A stretch of DNA of 64,000 nucleotides from Rhizobium sp. Q54 (lineage in GTDB: Bacteria > Pseudomonadota > Alphaproteobacteria > Rhizobiales > Xanthobacteraceae). Below are positions 28,468 through 37,340 of the stretch, in pieces (within the stretch, counting starts at the first letter, position 1; every line of letters starts with the position of its first letter). Under the pieces are notes generated by a model, which saw only the letters and a list, made by a program, of their open reading frames with translations, made no database searches and was not told the origin of the DNA. The DNA is taken from contig CAMAUC010000008.1 in assembly GCA_945861265.1 (NCBI GenBank), forward strand, positions 24,372 through 88,371, in the 5' to 3' direction. The position numbers were made by a program, and so were the translations under genes.

Positions 28468-28597
28468 GGTCGCCTTTTAGCCCCCTCAAAATCCGTGGAC
28501 CGGAGTTTGGCCCACTTTGGTGCGCTGCAAAAGGCATATCTTGCCAAGGCCCCCACGAGGCTTGGCATTCCCGCCAATCCCTGTTTACAAGCCCCCC

Positions 28598-30238
28598 ATG
28601 AACGAACAAAAGCCCGACCAGAGCGCAGGCCACCAGACCATCGCCCAGTTGCTGCAACAGGGGCTTTACCACCATCGCAGGGGCGAGATTCAGCTGGCCA
28701 TGGACCGCTATGCCGACGTCCTGGCTCGGGACCCGAAATCCGCCGACGCGCTGTATTACGTCGCGGTCATCGCCTGCCAGGAAGGCCAGTTCCAGCAGGG
28801 CGTCGATCTGGTCCGGCGCGCCATGACCTTCGCGAAGCCCGAGGCGCGCATGCTCAACGTGCTCGGCCAGGCGCTCGACCGTCTCGGCCAGCCGCTCGAG
28901 GCGATGAAGGCGCTCGACCAGGCGATCGCGCTCGACCCCAAGCTCGCCGCCGCGCACGGCAACCGCGCCAATATCCTGGTCGACGCCGGCATGCCGCTCG
29001 AAGCACTCAAGAGCTTCGACAAGGCGCTGGCGCTGGCCCCGGATTCGATCCCCGACTTGATCAACCGCGGCGCGCTGCTCGCCCCGCTCGGCCGCTACCA
29101 GGACGCGCTGCGCGACTATGACAAGGCGCTCGCCCTCGATCCGTCCGTTCCGGAAGTGCACACCAACCGCGCCAATGTCCTCAAGGACCTGGCGATGATG
29201 GAGATCGGCGCCGGCAGCACCGACAGCGCGCATCTCGACGCGGCGCTCGCCGGCTACGATCGCGCCATCAAGATCGAGCCGCGCCTGCACGATGCCTATC
29301 TCGCGCGCGCCATGCTCAAGCTGATGCGCGGCGACTGGGTCGCCGGCTTTGAGGATTACGAGCACCGCTCGGACGTCGGCCGGCCCGGCTTCACGCCGCT
29401 GGACGAGCCGCGCTGGGACGGTGCGCCGCTTGCCGCCGGCGAGCGACTGGTGCTGCTGGCTGAACAAGGCCTCGGCGACACCATCCAGTTCTGCCGCTTC
29501 GCACCCGTGCTGGCGGCGCAAGGGGTCGATGTGACCTTGCTGGTCAAGCCGGCGATGGCGCCGCTGATGGCAACGCTGCCGAACGTCACTATCGCGACCG
29601 ACGCCGACGCCATCCGCAAGGAAGGCCGCGCGTTTGTCTGGCTGCCGCTGATGAGCGCGCCGCATATTCTCGGCACGACAATCGACACGCTGCCGCGCGC
29701 GACGCCTTATCTCAAGGCCGATCCGGCGCGGGTCGCGACATGGGCCGGCAAACTGGGGGACGCCACGTTCAAGATCGGCATCAACTGGTCGCCGGGCCAT
29801 GCCGATCATACGGTGACGTCGCAGCGCGATATTCCGCTGGCCGCTTTCGCTGAACTAGCCGCCCTGCCCGGCGTCGAACTCATCGCTTTGCAAAAAGGCG
29901 CGGCCGTCGACGATATCGCCAAGGTGGCGTTCCGCGACAAGATCCGCGTTATCGACGCCGACACGAAGGCGGACGCCGACTTCTTCCTCGACACCGCGGC
30001 GGTGATGGAAAGCCTCGATCTGGTAATCGGCTGCGACACCTCGGTCGTGCATCTGGCAGGAAGCCTGGCGCGGCCGGTGTTCACCGCCGTGCCGGTGATC
30101 TCCGACTGGCGCTGGATGCTCGGGCGTAACGACACGCCGTGGTACCCGACCATGCGCGTGTTCCGGCAGGCCGCGCCGGGACAATGGGGACCGGTCTTCC
30201 AACACATCGCCGCTGCGGTGCGAGAAAAGCTGGCCTGA
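28598..30238 (+). CDS. TPR protein with C-terminal glycosyltransferase-like domain
   Basis: 546-residue protein with about five to six TPR repeats (roughly 20-235, e.g. NRANILVDAGMPLEALKSFDKAL) followed by a domain resembling family 9/SPINDLY-type glycosyltransferases: GERLVLLAEQGLGDTIQFCRF, KIGINWSPGH, and CDTSVVHLAGSLARPVFT, the last forming the nucleotide-sugar site. Proteins of this make-up are common in Alphaproteobacteria, and some modify flagellin or surface proteins; the target here is unknown. No ribosome-binding site precedes ATG 28598, and the upstream open codons are poor. Confidence 0.85.
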   Translation: MNEQKPDQSAGHQTIAQLLQQGLYHHRRGEIQLAMDRYADVLARDPKSADALYYVAVIACQEGQFQQGVDLVRRAMTFAKPEARMLNVLGQALDRLGQPLEAMKALDQAIALDPKLAAAHGNRANILVDAGMPLEALKSFDKALALAPDSIPDLINRGALLAPLGRYQDALRDYDKALALDPSVPEVHTNRANVLKDLAMMEIGAGSTDSAHLDAALAGYDRAIKIEPRLHDAYLARAMLKLMRGDWVAGFEDYEHRSDVGRPGFTPLDEPRWDGAPLAAGERLVLLAEQGLGDTIQFCRFAPVLAAQGVDVTLLVKPAMAPLMATLPNVTIATDADAIRKEGRAFVWLPLMSAPHILGTTIDTLPRATPYLKADPARVATWAGKLGDATFKIGINWSPGHADHTVTSQRDIPLAAFAELAALPGVELIALQKGAAVDDIAKVAFRDKIRVIDADTKADADFFLDTAAVMESLDLVIGCDTSVVHLAGSLARPVFTAVPVISDWRWMLGRNDTPWYPTMRVFRQAAPGQWGPVFQHIAAAVREKLA

Positions 30239-30257
30239 ACGGCGCGGCCGGCAAAAG

Positions 30258-30282
30258 GGAACTTTTCCGGCGGCCAGCCATT
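30258..30282 (+). promoter_or_regulatory. Candidate EcfG-type stress promoter for dps
   Basis: GGAAC (30258-30262), 16 nt, CATT (30279-30282) matches the EcfG consensus GGAAC-N16/17-cGTT with one mismatch. It lies 38 bp upstream of the dps ATG. dps is a well-known general stress target in Alphaproteobacteria, which strengthens the call. Confidence 0.5.
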
Positions 30283-30320
30283 ATCGGGGCGAAACCTTCC
30301 CCGATAAAGGACCCGCCCCC

Positions 30321-30836
30321 ATGACCGCCAAGACCGTCACCCGGCTGAAGACCCCGACCGATCTGGAAAACAAGGCGACGACAGCGGTGGCCGGCGCGCT
30401 CAATGCGATCCTGGCCGACACTTTCGCGCTTTATATGAAGACCAAGAACTTCCACTGGCATGTCAGCGGTCCGCATTTCCGCGACTATCATCTGATGTTC
30501 GACGAACAGGCGGCGGAATTGTTCGCCTCGACCGACGAACTGGCCGAGCGCGTGCGCAAGATCGGCGGCAATACTTTGCGTTCCATCGGCGACGTCGCCA
30601 AGCACCAGACGATTGCCGACAATGACGCCAATTATGTATCGCCGGAAGACATGCTGGCCGAGCTGCGCGCCGACACCCAGCACACGATCGAGGCGATGCG
30701 CAAGGCGCACAAGCTGTGCGACGACCACGAGGATGTCGCGACCGCGAGCCTTTTGGAAAACTTCATCGATGCCGCGGAAAAGCGCGCCTGGTTCCTGTTC
30801 GAGGCCGGCCGCAACAGCGACGGCGGCGGGCATTAA
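30321..30836 (+). CDS. dps: Dps-family ferritin-like DNA-protection protein
   Basis: Dodecameric miniferritin that oxidises and stores iron with H2O2 and can coat DNA. The 171 residues contain the Dps ferroxidase pattern KNFHWHVSGPHFRDYHLMFDEQ (here split over helices) with the inter-subunit His/Asp/Glu ligands, plus a basic N-terminal tail (TAKTVTRLK) that may bind DNA. AAAGGA lies upstream of ATG 30321. A candidate EcfG promoter 38 bp upstream suggests general-stress control. Confidence 0.92.
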   Translation: MTAKTVTRLKTPTDLENKATTAVAGALNAILADTFALYMKTKNFHWHVSGPHFRDYHLMFDEQAAELFASTDELAERVRKIGGNTLRSIGDVAKHQTIADNDANYVSPEDMLAELRADTQHTIEAMRKAHKLCDDHEDVATASLLENFIDAAEKRAWFLFEAGRNSDGGGH

Positions 30837-30853
30837 GGCTCCGGCTTTAAGCT

Positions 30854-31804
30854 TCAGGTTTGCTCCGGCGCCGGCTTGCGATTGAGCCGGCGCAGAACGA
30901 GTGCCGCCAGCAACAGCAGCACGCCGGCGATCAATACCGACACAGGCGTGGCGCCCAGCCGCTCGAACCACTGCGTATAGAAGTGGATGGCGCCGAACAC
31001 GGCAACGGTATTGACCAGCCAGGGACGCCCGGCGCGCATGGCCCAGACCATCGCCGCGACCAGCAGCACCGCCCAGGCTATACCGAAGGCGTAGTCGGGG
31101 ATGACGACCTTTATATTCGCCACCGAACGCGGCGGCACACGCTCGCCGTTGAACATGAAAAAGGGATCGCCCCACAGTGAACCGATCCAGAAGCCGCAAT
31201 TGACCAGCACGATCGACATGCGCGCGGCGGCGAGCGCGATGCGCTCGTAGCCGGCGTTCAAGCGATTCGATGCCTGATAGGCCAGAAGCGCCAGCGCCGA
31301 AAATAATGCAATGGTCAATGTCGGCTCAAAGATCGCCAGCGAATAGGCCGCGTGGCTGTAGCCGGTACGCGCGCCGAGGCAGGCGGACGCCGCCAGCACG
31401 GCAAAGCACATCAGCAGGCTGGAGCGCGCGGCGATCGCCGCCAGCGTCAAAGCGCCAGTGACAACAAGCGTCGAAGCGAGCGAGCCCTCGCCCAGCGCCA
31501 GCACGCCGCCGCAGAACATCAACGCGCCGACGATCAGGCAGATCTCGCCGAGCACGAACCACGGCGGCTGCCGCACGATGACAAGGCCGCCGGCGAAGAT
31601 CGCGACGCCCATGGCGACCGCGGTCGCCGGCGTCGGCACCAAAGCCACCGCGCCGGCGGCGACTCCGACCACGCCAAAGCCGATCAGGATATTGAAGGCC
31701 AAAGTGCCGACATCCGATGAGGCGAGGCCCTTGAGGCGCACGGCCTCCTCCGGCGTCAGCTTGCCCTCTTCGACCAGCCTGGAAATGTCGAGCGTGATTT
31801 TCAT
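30854..31804 (-). CDS. Polytopic membrane protein of unknown function
   Basis: 316 residues with a short cytoplasmic N-terminal helix (LVEEGKLTPEEAVRLKGLA) followed by about ten hydrophobic segments. The N-terminal helix-then-membrane plan recalls DUF2157-like membrane proteins, but I cannot assign it firmly. AGGCGA precedes ATG 31804. It is the last of three same-strand genes (HAD, ATP12, this), 28 bp past atp12, and converges with dps. Confidence 0.72.
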   Translation of the reverse strand: MKITLDISRLVEEGKLTPEEAVRLKGLASSDVGTLAFNILIGFGVVGVAAGAVALVPTPATAVAMGVAIFAGGLVIVRQPPWFVLGEICLIVGALMFCGGVLALGEGSLASTLVVTGALTLAAIAARSSLLMCFAVLAASACLGARTGYSHAAYSLAIFEPTLTIALFSALALLAYQASNRLNAGYERIALAAARMSIVLVNCGFWIGSLWGDPFFMFNGERVPPRSVANIKVVIPDYAFGIAWAVLLVAAMVWAMRAGRPWLVNTVAVFGAIHFYTQWFERLGATPVSVLIAGVLLLLAALVLRRLNRKPAPEQT

Positions 31805-31832
31805 ATCGCCTGCCCCGCCGCAAGCATCCCTA

Positions 31833-32612
31833 TCACGAAACCACCAGCTTCAGCACCGTCGCCGCCGCCATGAATTCGGCGAAGCGGCCTTCGCGACGCT
31901 TGAGCGCCATGTCATCGAGACCCCATTGCGCCATTTGATAGTCCTCGTCGGCATGCGCCGCTTTCCACGCCGCCGCCGGATCGAGCGCGCCGGCGTTGAG
32001 CGCCAGCCCGATCAAGGCCGAGCCGGTCAAGGTCATGATCGAGGCGACTGCGCCGAGGCGCCATAGGTCTTTCGGTATGCTCGCCGACGCGGCCGCGATC
32101 GCTTCCTGCGGCTGCGGCGCATAAACGATGCCCTCGATCAGGATGAAGCGCGCGCCGAGCGCGTCGCGCGCCCAGGCGATCACCGGGTCCCATTCGGCCT
32201 TCTGCAATTCGACCAGACCCGGCGGCGTATCGGCGCGATAGCAAATGAGATCGGAGCCGAGATACTGGACGATCTCCTCGACCACCGGACCCGGAGTCGC
32301 GGCGACGCCGTCGATGACGACGTTAGCAAGGCGCGTCAGCGACATGGCGAAAGGATCGATGACCTCGACCTGCGCTTCCCATTCCGCCGCGATGGCGGTC
32401 GCCAGTTCGCGCACCGGCGCGACCAGCGCCTTGCGCGCCGGCGTCATCACCTGCTTGCCGTCGAGCAAGAGAGGAAAACCCTCGCCGTTATTCTCGCCAA
32501 CCTGCGCCTGCTTGTAGAAGCGCTTGCGCAAGGACGCGCGCGCGCCCTGCCGCGCCGACACCATCGGATCGAGCGGCTGGTTGATGAAGATTTCCTCGAT
32601 GAACTCACGCAT
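31833..32612 (-). CDS. ATP12-family F1-ATPase assembly chaperone
   Basis: Homolog of mitochondrial Atp12, which binds the F1 alpha subunit during ATP synthase assembly. The 259 residues have the family core FYKQAQV, LLLDGKQVMTPARKAL, EWEAQVEVIDPFAMSLTRLAN and WRLGAVASIMTLTGS. This family is typical of Alphaproteobacteria and mitochondria. ATG 32612 overlaps the HAD gene by 8 bp; a TTG at 32621 is also in frame but poorer. Co-translation with the HAD phosphatase is likely. Confidence 0.92.
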   Translation of the reverse strand: MREFIEEIFINQPLDPMVSARQGARASLRKRFYKQAQVGENNGEGFPLLLDGKQVMTPARKALVAPVRELATAIAAEWEAQVEVIDPFAMSLTRLANVVIDGVAATPGPVVEEIVQYLGSDLICYRADTPPGLVELQKAEWDPVIAWARDALGARFILIEGIVYAPQPQEAIAAASASIPKDLWRLGAVASIMTLTGSALIGLALNAGALDPAAAWKAAHADEDYQMAQWGLDDMALKRREGRFAEFMAAATVLKLVVS

Positions 32613-33309
32613 GACGGACAACCTTCTCGCTCATGTCGCTCTTGTCGCTCGCGGGCCACAGCCCAGCCAGCGCCGCATCGAGCGCGGCGAAGTCGTCGAT
32701 GACCGACACGGCGCCGGCCTCGTGCAGATCGGCGACCGGATGGTAGCCCCACGATACGCCGATGGCCGACGCTTGGGCATTTCGCGCCATCGCCATATCG
32801 AACACGGTGTCGCCGATGACGACCGTATTCTCCGGCCCGATGCCGGTCTCGCGCATCGCCTCCAGCACCATGCCCGGATGAGGCTTGGACGGCGCGGTGT
32901 CGGCGGTTTGTATCGTCGCGAAAACGCCGTCGAGCGCATGGGTTTCGATCATGGCGGCGACGCCGCGCCGCGATTTGCCGGTGGCGACGCCGATCACACA
33001 ATCGTCACGCCGTTGCAAACTTTCCAGCGCGTCACGCGCGCCGGGATAAAGCGGCGCTTTCCAGGTGCCAGCCGCGCGCATCGCCGTGAAGGCCTGCTTG
33101 TAGCCGATTACCAGCTCGTCGATCGGATGATCCTCGCCGGCTGACAAGCGCTCCATCGCATTCGCCAGCGACAGGCCGATGATCGCGCGCACCGCGGCGG
33201 GCTCCGGACTGGGCAAGCCCTGCCCGCGCCAGGCCATGTCCATCGCCGCACAGATCATGTGCTGACTATCCATCAGCGTACCGTCGACATCGAAAAGGAT
33301 GAGCTTCAT
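32605..33309 (-). CDS. HAD-superfamily phosphatase (phosphoglycolate phosphatase-like)
   Basis: HAD subfamily IA hydrolase, 234 residues. Motif I is DVDGTLMDS (nucleophile Asp 7), motif II lies in GVATGKSRRG, motif III Lys in SKPHPGM and motif IV in VIGDTVFDM. The helical cap between motifs I and II fits Gph-like phosphatases. The specific substrate is uncertain. The C-terminus overlaps the atp12 start. In related genomes a HAD gene next to atp12 often follows rluC; here rluC is about 9 kb away. Confidence 0.88.
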   Translation of the reverse strand: MKLILFDVDGTLMDSQHMICAAMDMAWRGQGLPSPEPAAVRAIIGLSLANAMERLSAGEDHPIDELVIGYKQAFTAMRAAGTWKAPLYPGARDALESLQRRDDCVIGVATGKSRRGVAAMIETHALDGVFATIQTADTAPSKPHPGMVLEAMRETGIGPENTVVIGDTVFDMAMARNAQASAIGVSWGYHPVADLHEAGAVSVIDDFAALDAALAGLWPASDKSDMSEKVVRHA

Positions 33310-33711
33310 GTGATTTTTTTACGGATGGTTTATTGCCGCGCCGGGGATGCATAGCGCCTCCCCTGCCCCAAGGGAACCTGATTGTGCGCCGCAATACATG
33401 GAGGCGATCAGCCGCAAAAAGGCCCCGCCATGGTCAGCAAAGCGACATGCCGCGCTGCGAAAGACCGGGCATCGACATTGCGCTATATCATGGCGCACGT
33501 TGTTTCGGAGCGCGAAAAGACGCCCTGCGCATGTCGTTGAAAGATCAGCGCTATGACGGAAGGATAAGTAGCCTTGGGCGAATTCTGCTCATAATATCAC
33601 CTTCGGAGTCGTGCCGGATAACAAGGCCGACCCGGGGGAAACCGGCCCGGTGCTGGCTATAACGCGAACCGCTCGTACAGAGATCACTTGCGGCCGCGTT
33701 TTGAGAAAGCA
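33310..33711. other. Intergenic region, probable promoter of the Kor operon
   Basis: About 400 bp between divergent genes. A 109-codon plus-strand frame (33333-33662) has no hydrophobic or conserved pattern and no ribosome-binding site, so I do not call a gene. TATAAC near 33657 could be a -10 element for the operon, but no matching -35 is clear. I see no riboswitch. Confidence 0.4.
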
Positions 33712-35526
33712 ATGAAGAATACCGACATTTCCGACCCGCAATATTTCCACAAGGTCGTGGACTGCCAATACGCCTGTCCGGCGCACACGCCCGTTCCCGA
33801 ATATATCCGCATGATCGCCGCCGGGCGTTACGGCGACGCTTATATGGTGAACTGGAAGTCGAATGTGTTTCCGGGAATTCTCGGCCGCACCTGCGACCGC
33901 CCGTGCGAACCGGCCTGCCGGCGCGTGCGCGTCGAGGAAGAGCCTGTCGCGATCTGCCGGTTGAAGCGCGTCGCCGCCGATTTCAAGGAAGACATCACCG
34001 GGCGCATGCCCAAGCCGGCCGCGCGCCACAACGGCAAGCGCGTCGCATTGGTTGGTGGCGGCCCCGCGTCGCTGACCGTCGCGCGCGATCTTGCGCCGCT
34101 CGGCTATAGCGTCACCGTGTTCGACGCCGACGCCAAGGCGGGCGGCATGATCCGCACACAGATCCCGAAATTCCGCCTGCCCGATTCAGTGATCGACGAA
34201 GAGACCGATTACGTTCTCAATCTCGGCGTCGACTTCCGCGGCGGTCAGCGCATCGAATCGATGAAGGCGCTGTTGGCGCAGGACTGGGACGCGATCTTCG
34301 TCGGCACCGGCGCGCCGCGCGGCCGCGACCTCGATATCCCCGGCCGCAAGGAAGCCGCCGCGAATATTCATATCGGCATCGACTGGCTGTCTTCCGTATC
34401 GTTCGGCCACATCAGCAAGATCGGCCGGCGCGTCATCGTGCTCGGCGGCGGCAACACGGCGATGGACTGCTGCCGTTCCTCGCGCCGGCTCGGCGGCGAG
34501 GAAGTGCAGGTCGTGGTGCGCTCCGGCTTCGACGAGATGAAGGCGTCGCCCTGGGAAAAGGAAGACGCTCAGCACGAAGGCATCCCGATTCATAATTTCC
34601 TGGTGCCGAAGGAATTCACTCACGAGAACGGCAAGCTCACCGGCGTCATCTTTGAAAAGGTGAAGGCGGAGTTTGACGCCAAGGGCCGCCGCAAGCTGGT
34701 GAACGCCGGCGAGCCGGATCAGCATTTTCCCTGCGACGACGTGCTGGTCGCCGTCGGCCAGGAAAACGCCTTCCCCTGGATCGAGCGCGACGCCGGCATC
34801 GCCTTCGACGAATGGAACATGCCGAAGGTCGATGAGAAGACCTTCCAGTCGAGCAACCCGAAAGTGTTCTTCGGCGGCGACGCCGCCTTCGGCCCCAAGA
34901 ACATCATCTGGGCGGTGGCGCATGGCCACGAAGCCGCGGTGTCGATCGACAAGATGCTCAATGGCGAGGACATCGCCGAGCGCCCGCTGCCGGCGGTCGA
35001 GGTGATCAGCCAGAAGATGGGCATTCACGAATGGTCCTATGACAACCAGATCGATCTCGACAAGCGCTACAAGGTGCCGCATCGCGATCTCGGCATCGCG
35101 CTCAAGGATATCAAGTCCGAGGTCGAACTGGGGTTCGACGTCAATCTGGCGCTGAAAGAGGCCGGGCGTTGCCTGAATTGCGACGTGCAGACCGTGTTCA
35201 ATGCGCCTTTGTGCATCGAGTGCGACGCCTGCGTCGACATCTGTCCGATGGATTGCATTACTTTCACGCCGAATGGCGAGGAAGCCGAATTGCGCACCCG
35301 CCTGACCGCTCCGGCCAAGAACCTCACTCAGGCGCTTTATGTGCAGGACGGCCTGAAGACCGGCCGCGCCATGATCAAGGATGAAGACGTCTGCCTGCAT
35401 TGCGGCCTGTGCGCCGAACGCTGTCCGACCGGCGCCTGGGACATGCAGAAATATCTGCTCGAAGTAACACACGCAGGAAGCTCATGCCGACCGCCAAATC
35501 CAGCGCAGCGCCGATCAGCCGCGTAA
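33712..35526 (+). CDS. NAD(P)/FAD-binding iron-sulfur oxidoreductase of the Kor operon (GltD-like)
   Basis: 604-residue electron-transfer subunit. An N-terminal GltD-type Fe-S region (VDCQYACPAHTPV, GRTCDRPCEPACRR) precedes an FAD fold (GGGPASLTVARDLA) and an NAD(P) fold (VLGGGNTAMDCCR), then a C-terminal ferredoxin region with two 4Fe-4S motifs (CIECDACVDICP, CLHCGLCAERCP). It should move electrons between NAD(P)H and ferredoxin or the KorAB enzyme. Comparable three-subunit 2-oxoglutarate:NADP oxidoreductases occur in aromatic-degrading bacteria. The start at 33712 has weak GAGAAAG. The 3' end overlaps korA by 43 bp, a coupled operon. Confidence 0.88.
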   Translation: MKNTDISDPQYFHKVVDCQYACPAHTPVPEYIRMIAAGRYGDAYMVNWKSNVFPGILGRTCDRPCEPACRRVRVEEEPVAICRLKRVAADFKEDITGRMPKPAARHNGKRVALVGGGPASLTVARDLAPLGYSVTVFDADAKAGGMIRTQIPKFRLPDSVIDEETDYVLNLGVDFRGGQRIESMKALLAQDWDAIFVGTGAPRGRDLDIPGRKEAAANIHIGIDWLSSVSFGHISKIGRRVIVLGGGNTAMDCCRSSRRLGGEEVQVVVRSGFDEMKASPWEKEDAQHEGIPIHNFLVPKEFTHENGKLTGVIFEKVKAEFDAKGRRKLVNAGEPDQHFPCDDVLVAVGQENAFPWIERDAGIAFDEWNMPKVDEKTFQSSNPKVFFGGDAAFGPKNIIWAVAHGHEAAVSIDKMLNGEDIAERPLPAVEVISQKMGIHEWSYDNQIDLDKRYKVPHRDLGIALKDIKSEVELGFDVNLALKEAGRCLNCDVQTVFNAPLCIECDACVDICPMDCITFTPNGEEAELRTRLTAPAKNLTQALYVQDGLKTGRAMIKDEDVCLHCGLCAERCPTGAWDMQKYLLEVTHAGSSCRPPNPAQRRSAA

Positions 35527-37340
35527 ACGACTTCGTCGTTCGCTTTGCCAACGTCAACGGCTCCGGCTCCGCCAGCGCCAATGAAATGTTCGCCCGCGCC
35601 ATCATGCGCATGGGTGTGCCGGTGGCGCCGCGCAACATCTTTCCGTCGAACATTCAAGGGTTGCCGACCTGGTACGAGGTGCGCGTCACCGAGGCCAACC
35701 ATCTCGGCGCGCGCGGCGGCGTCGACCTGATGGTGGCGATGAACCCGCAGACTTTCGATAAGGACATCGCCGGCATCGAGGCCGGCGGCTATCTGTTCTA
35801 CGATTCGACCAAGGAGCTGCCGGCCTCGAAATTCCGGCCCGACATCACCGTCATCGGCGTGCCGCTGACGGCGATCTGCAACCGCGAATACACCGATCCG
35901 CGCCAGCGCCAGCTGTTCAAGAACATCATCTATATCGGCGCGCTGACCGCGCTTCTGGACATGGATGTGAAGGCGGTCGAACAACTGATCGGCGAACAAT
36001 ACAAGAGCAAGCCGCAGCTGATCGAACCGAACCTGAAAGCGCTCAATATCGGCCGCGACTTCGCCATCCTCAATCTGTCATGCCCGATCGGCTTGACCGT
36101 CAGGAAGGCCGACAAGGTCGGCGACCGCATTTTCATCGAGGGCAATGCCTCGGCGGCGCTCGGCGCGGTCTATGGCGGCGCCACCGTCTGCGCCTGGTAT
36201 CCGATCACTCCGTCTTCCGGCCTCGCCGACGCTTTCACCAAGCATTGCGAAAAACTGCGCGTCGATCCGGAAACCAAGAAGGCGAAATACGCCATCGTCC
36301 AGGCCGAGGATGAACTGGCCTCGATCGGCATGGTGATTGGAGCTGCCTGGAACGGCGCGCGCGCTTTCACGGCGACGTCCGGCCCCGGCATTTCGCTGAT
36401 GCAAGAATTTATTGGGCTCGCCTATTTCGCGGAAATTCCGGCGGTGATCTTCGACGTGCAGCGCGCCGGCCCCTCGACCGGCATGCCGACGCGCACGCAG
36501 CAATGCGACATCATTTCGTGCGCTTATGCCTCGCACGGCGACACCAAGCATATCCTGTTGTTCCCGGAGAACCCGGCCGAAGCCTTCGAATTCGGCGCCA
36601 TCGCCTTCGATCTCGCCGACCGCCTGCAGACGCCGGTTTTCGTCATGCTCGATCTCGACATCGGCATGAACCATCATCTGTCGCGCCCGCTCACTTGGGA
36701 CGACAGCAAGAAGTTCGACCGCGGCAAGGTGATAACGGCCGAGGAACTCGAGGCCGGCAAGGATTTCGGCCGCTATCTCGACGTCGATGGCGACGGCATT
36801 CCGTTCCGCACCTATCCCGGCACGCATCCGACCAAGGGCTCGTTCTTCACCCGTGGTACCTCGCGCGACCGCTACGCCAAATACACCGAAGAAGGCGCAC
36901 CTTACGTCGACAACATGCAGCGCCTGGTGCGCAAGTTCGACACCGCCAAGGATATGGTGCCGCGCCCGCTGCAGGCCACCTCGGTCAACCAGACCAAATA
37001 CGGCGTTCTGTATTTCGGCTCGACCGCGCCGGCGATGGACGAAGCCATCCACATGATCGAGGCGCGCGGCCATGCGCTCGACCGCATGCGCATCCGCGCC
37101 TTCCCGTTCCATTCGTCGGTCAACTCGTTCGTCGCCGACCACGATTTCGTTTTCGTCGTCGAGCAGAACCGCGACGCTCAACTGCGCTCGCTGATCGTCA
37201 ACGAATGCGGCATCGACCCGGTGCGGCTGGTGCCGATCCTGCATTATGACGGCACGCCGATTACCGCGCGCTTTATCGCCAAAGCCATCGGCGATCATCT
37301 CGACCAGCTCAAGCTGACGCCGATGAAGGTGACCTCATGA
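35484..37340 (+). CDS. korA: 2-oxoacid:acceptor (2-oxoglutarate:ferredoxin) oxidoreductase, alpha subunit
   Basis: Fused gamma-alpha subunit, 618 residues. The N-terminal third is the gamma domain (FANVNGSGSASANEMFARAI, PSNIQGLPTWYEVRV). The alpha part begins about 215 and carries WYPITPSSGLADAF, TSGPGISLMQEF and AGPSTGMPTRTQQ, standard for KorA. The enzyme decarboxylates a 2-oxoacid and reduces ferredoxin, needing KorB for TPP. AGGA precedes ATG 35484. Its stop overlaps korB (ATGA). 2-oxoglutarate is the likeliest substrate, but pyruvate or branched oxoacids are not excluded. Confidence 0.92.
   Translation: MPTAKSSAAPISRVNDFVVRFANVNGSGSASANEMFARAIMRMGVPVAPRNIFPSNIQGLPTWYEVRVTEANHLGARGGVDLMVAMNPQTFDKDIAGIEAGGYLFYDSTKELPASKFRPDITVIGVPLTAICNREYTDPRQRQLFKNIIYIGALTALLDMDVKAVEQLIGEQYKSKPQLIEPNLKALNIGRDFAILNLSCPIGLTVRKADKVGDRIFIEGNASAALGAVYGGATVCAWYPITPSSGLADAFTKHCEKLRVDPETKKAKYAIVQAEDELASIGMVIGAAWNGARAFTATSGPGISLMQEFIGLAYFAEIPAVIFDVQRAGPSTGMPTRTQQCDIISCAYASHGDTKHILLFPENPAEAFEFGAIAFDLADRLQTPVFVMLDLDIGMNHHLSRPLTWDDSKKFDRGKVITAEELEAGKDFGRYLDVDGDGIPFRTYPGTHPTKGSFFTRGTSRDRYAKYTEEGAPYVDNMQRLVRKFDTAKDMVPRPLQATSVNQTKYGVLYFGSTAPAMDEAIHMIEARGHALDRMRIRAFPFHSSVNSFVADHDFVFVVEQNRDAQLRSLIVNECGIDPVRLVPILHYDGTPITARFIAKAIGDHLDQLKLTPMKVTS

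Noticed and set aside
27689..29809. 706-codon minus-strand open frame
   Set aside because: Antisense to the TPR gene and out of frame with pccB; composition is Arg/Gly/Ala without any family pattern.
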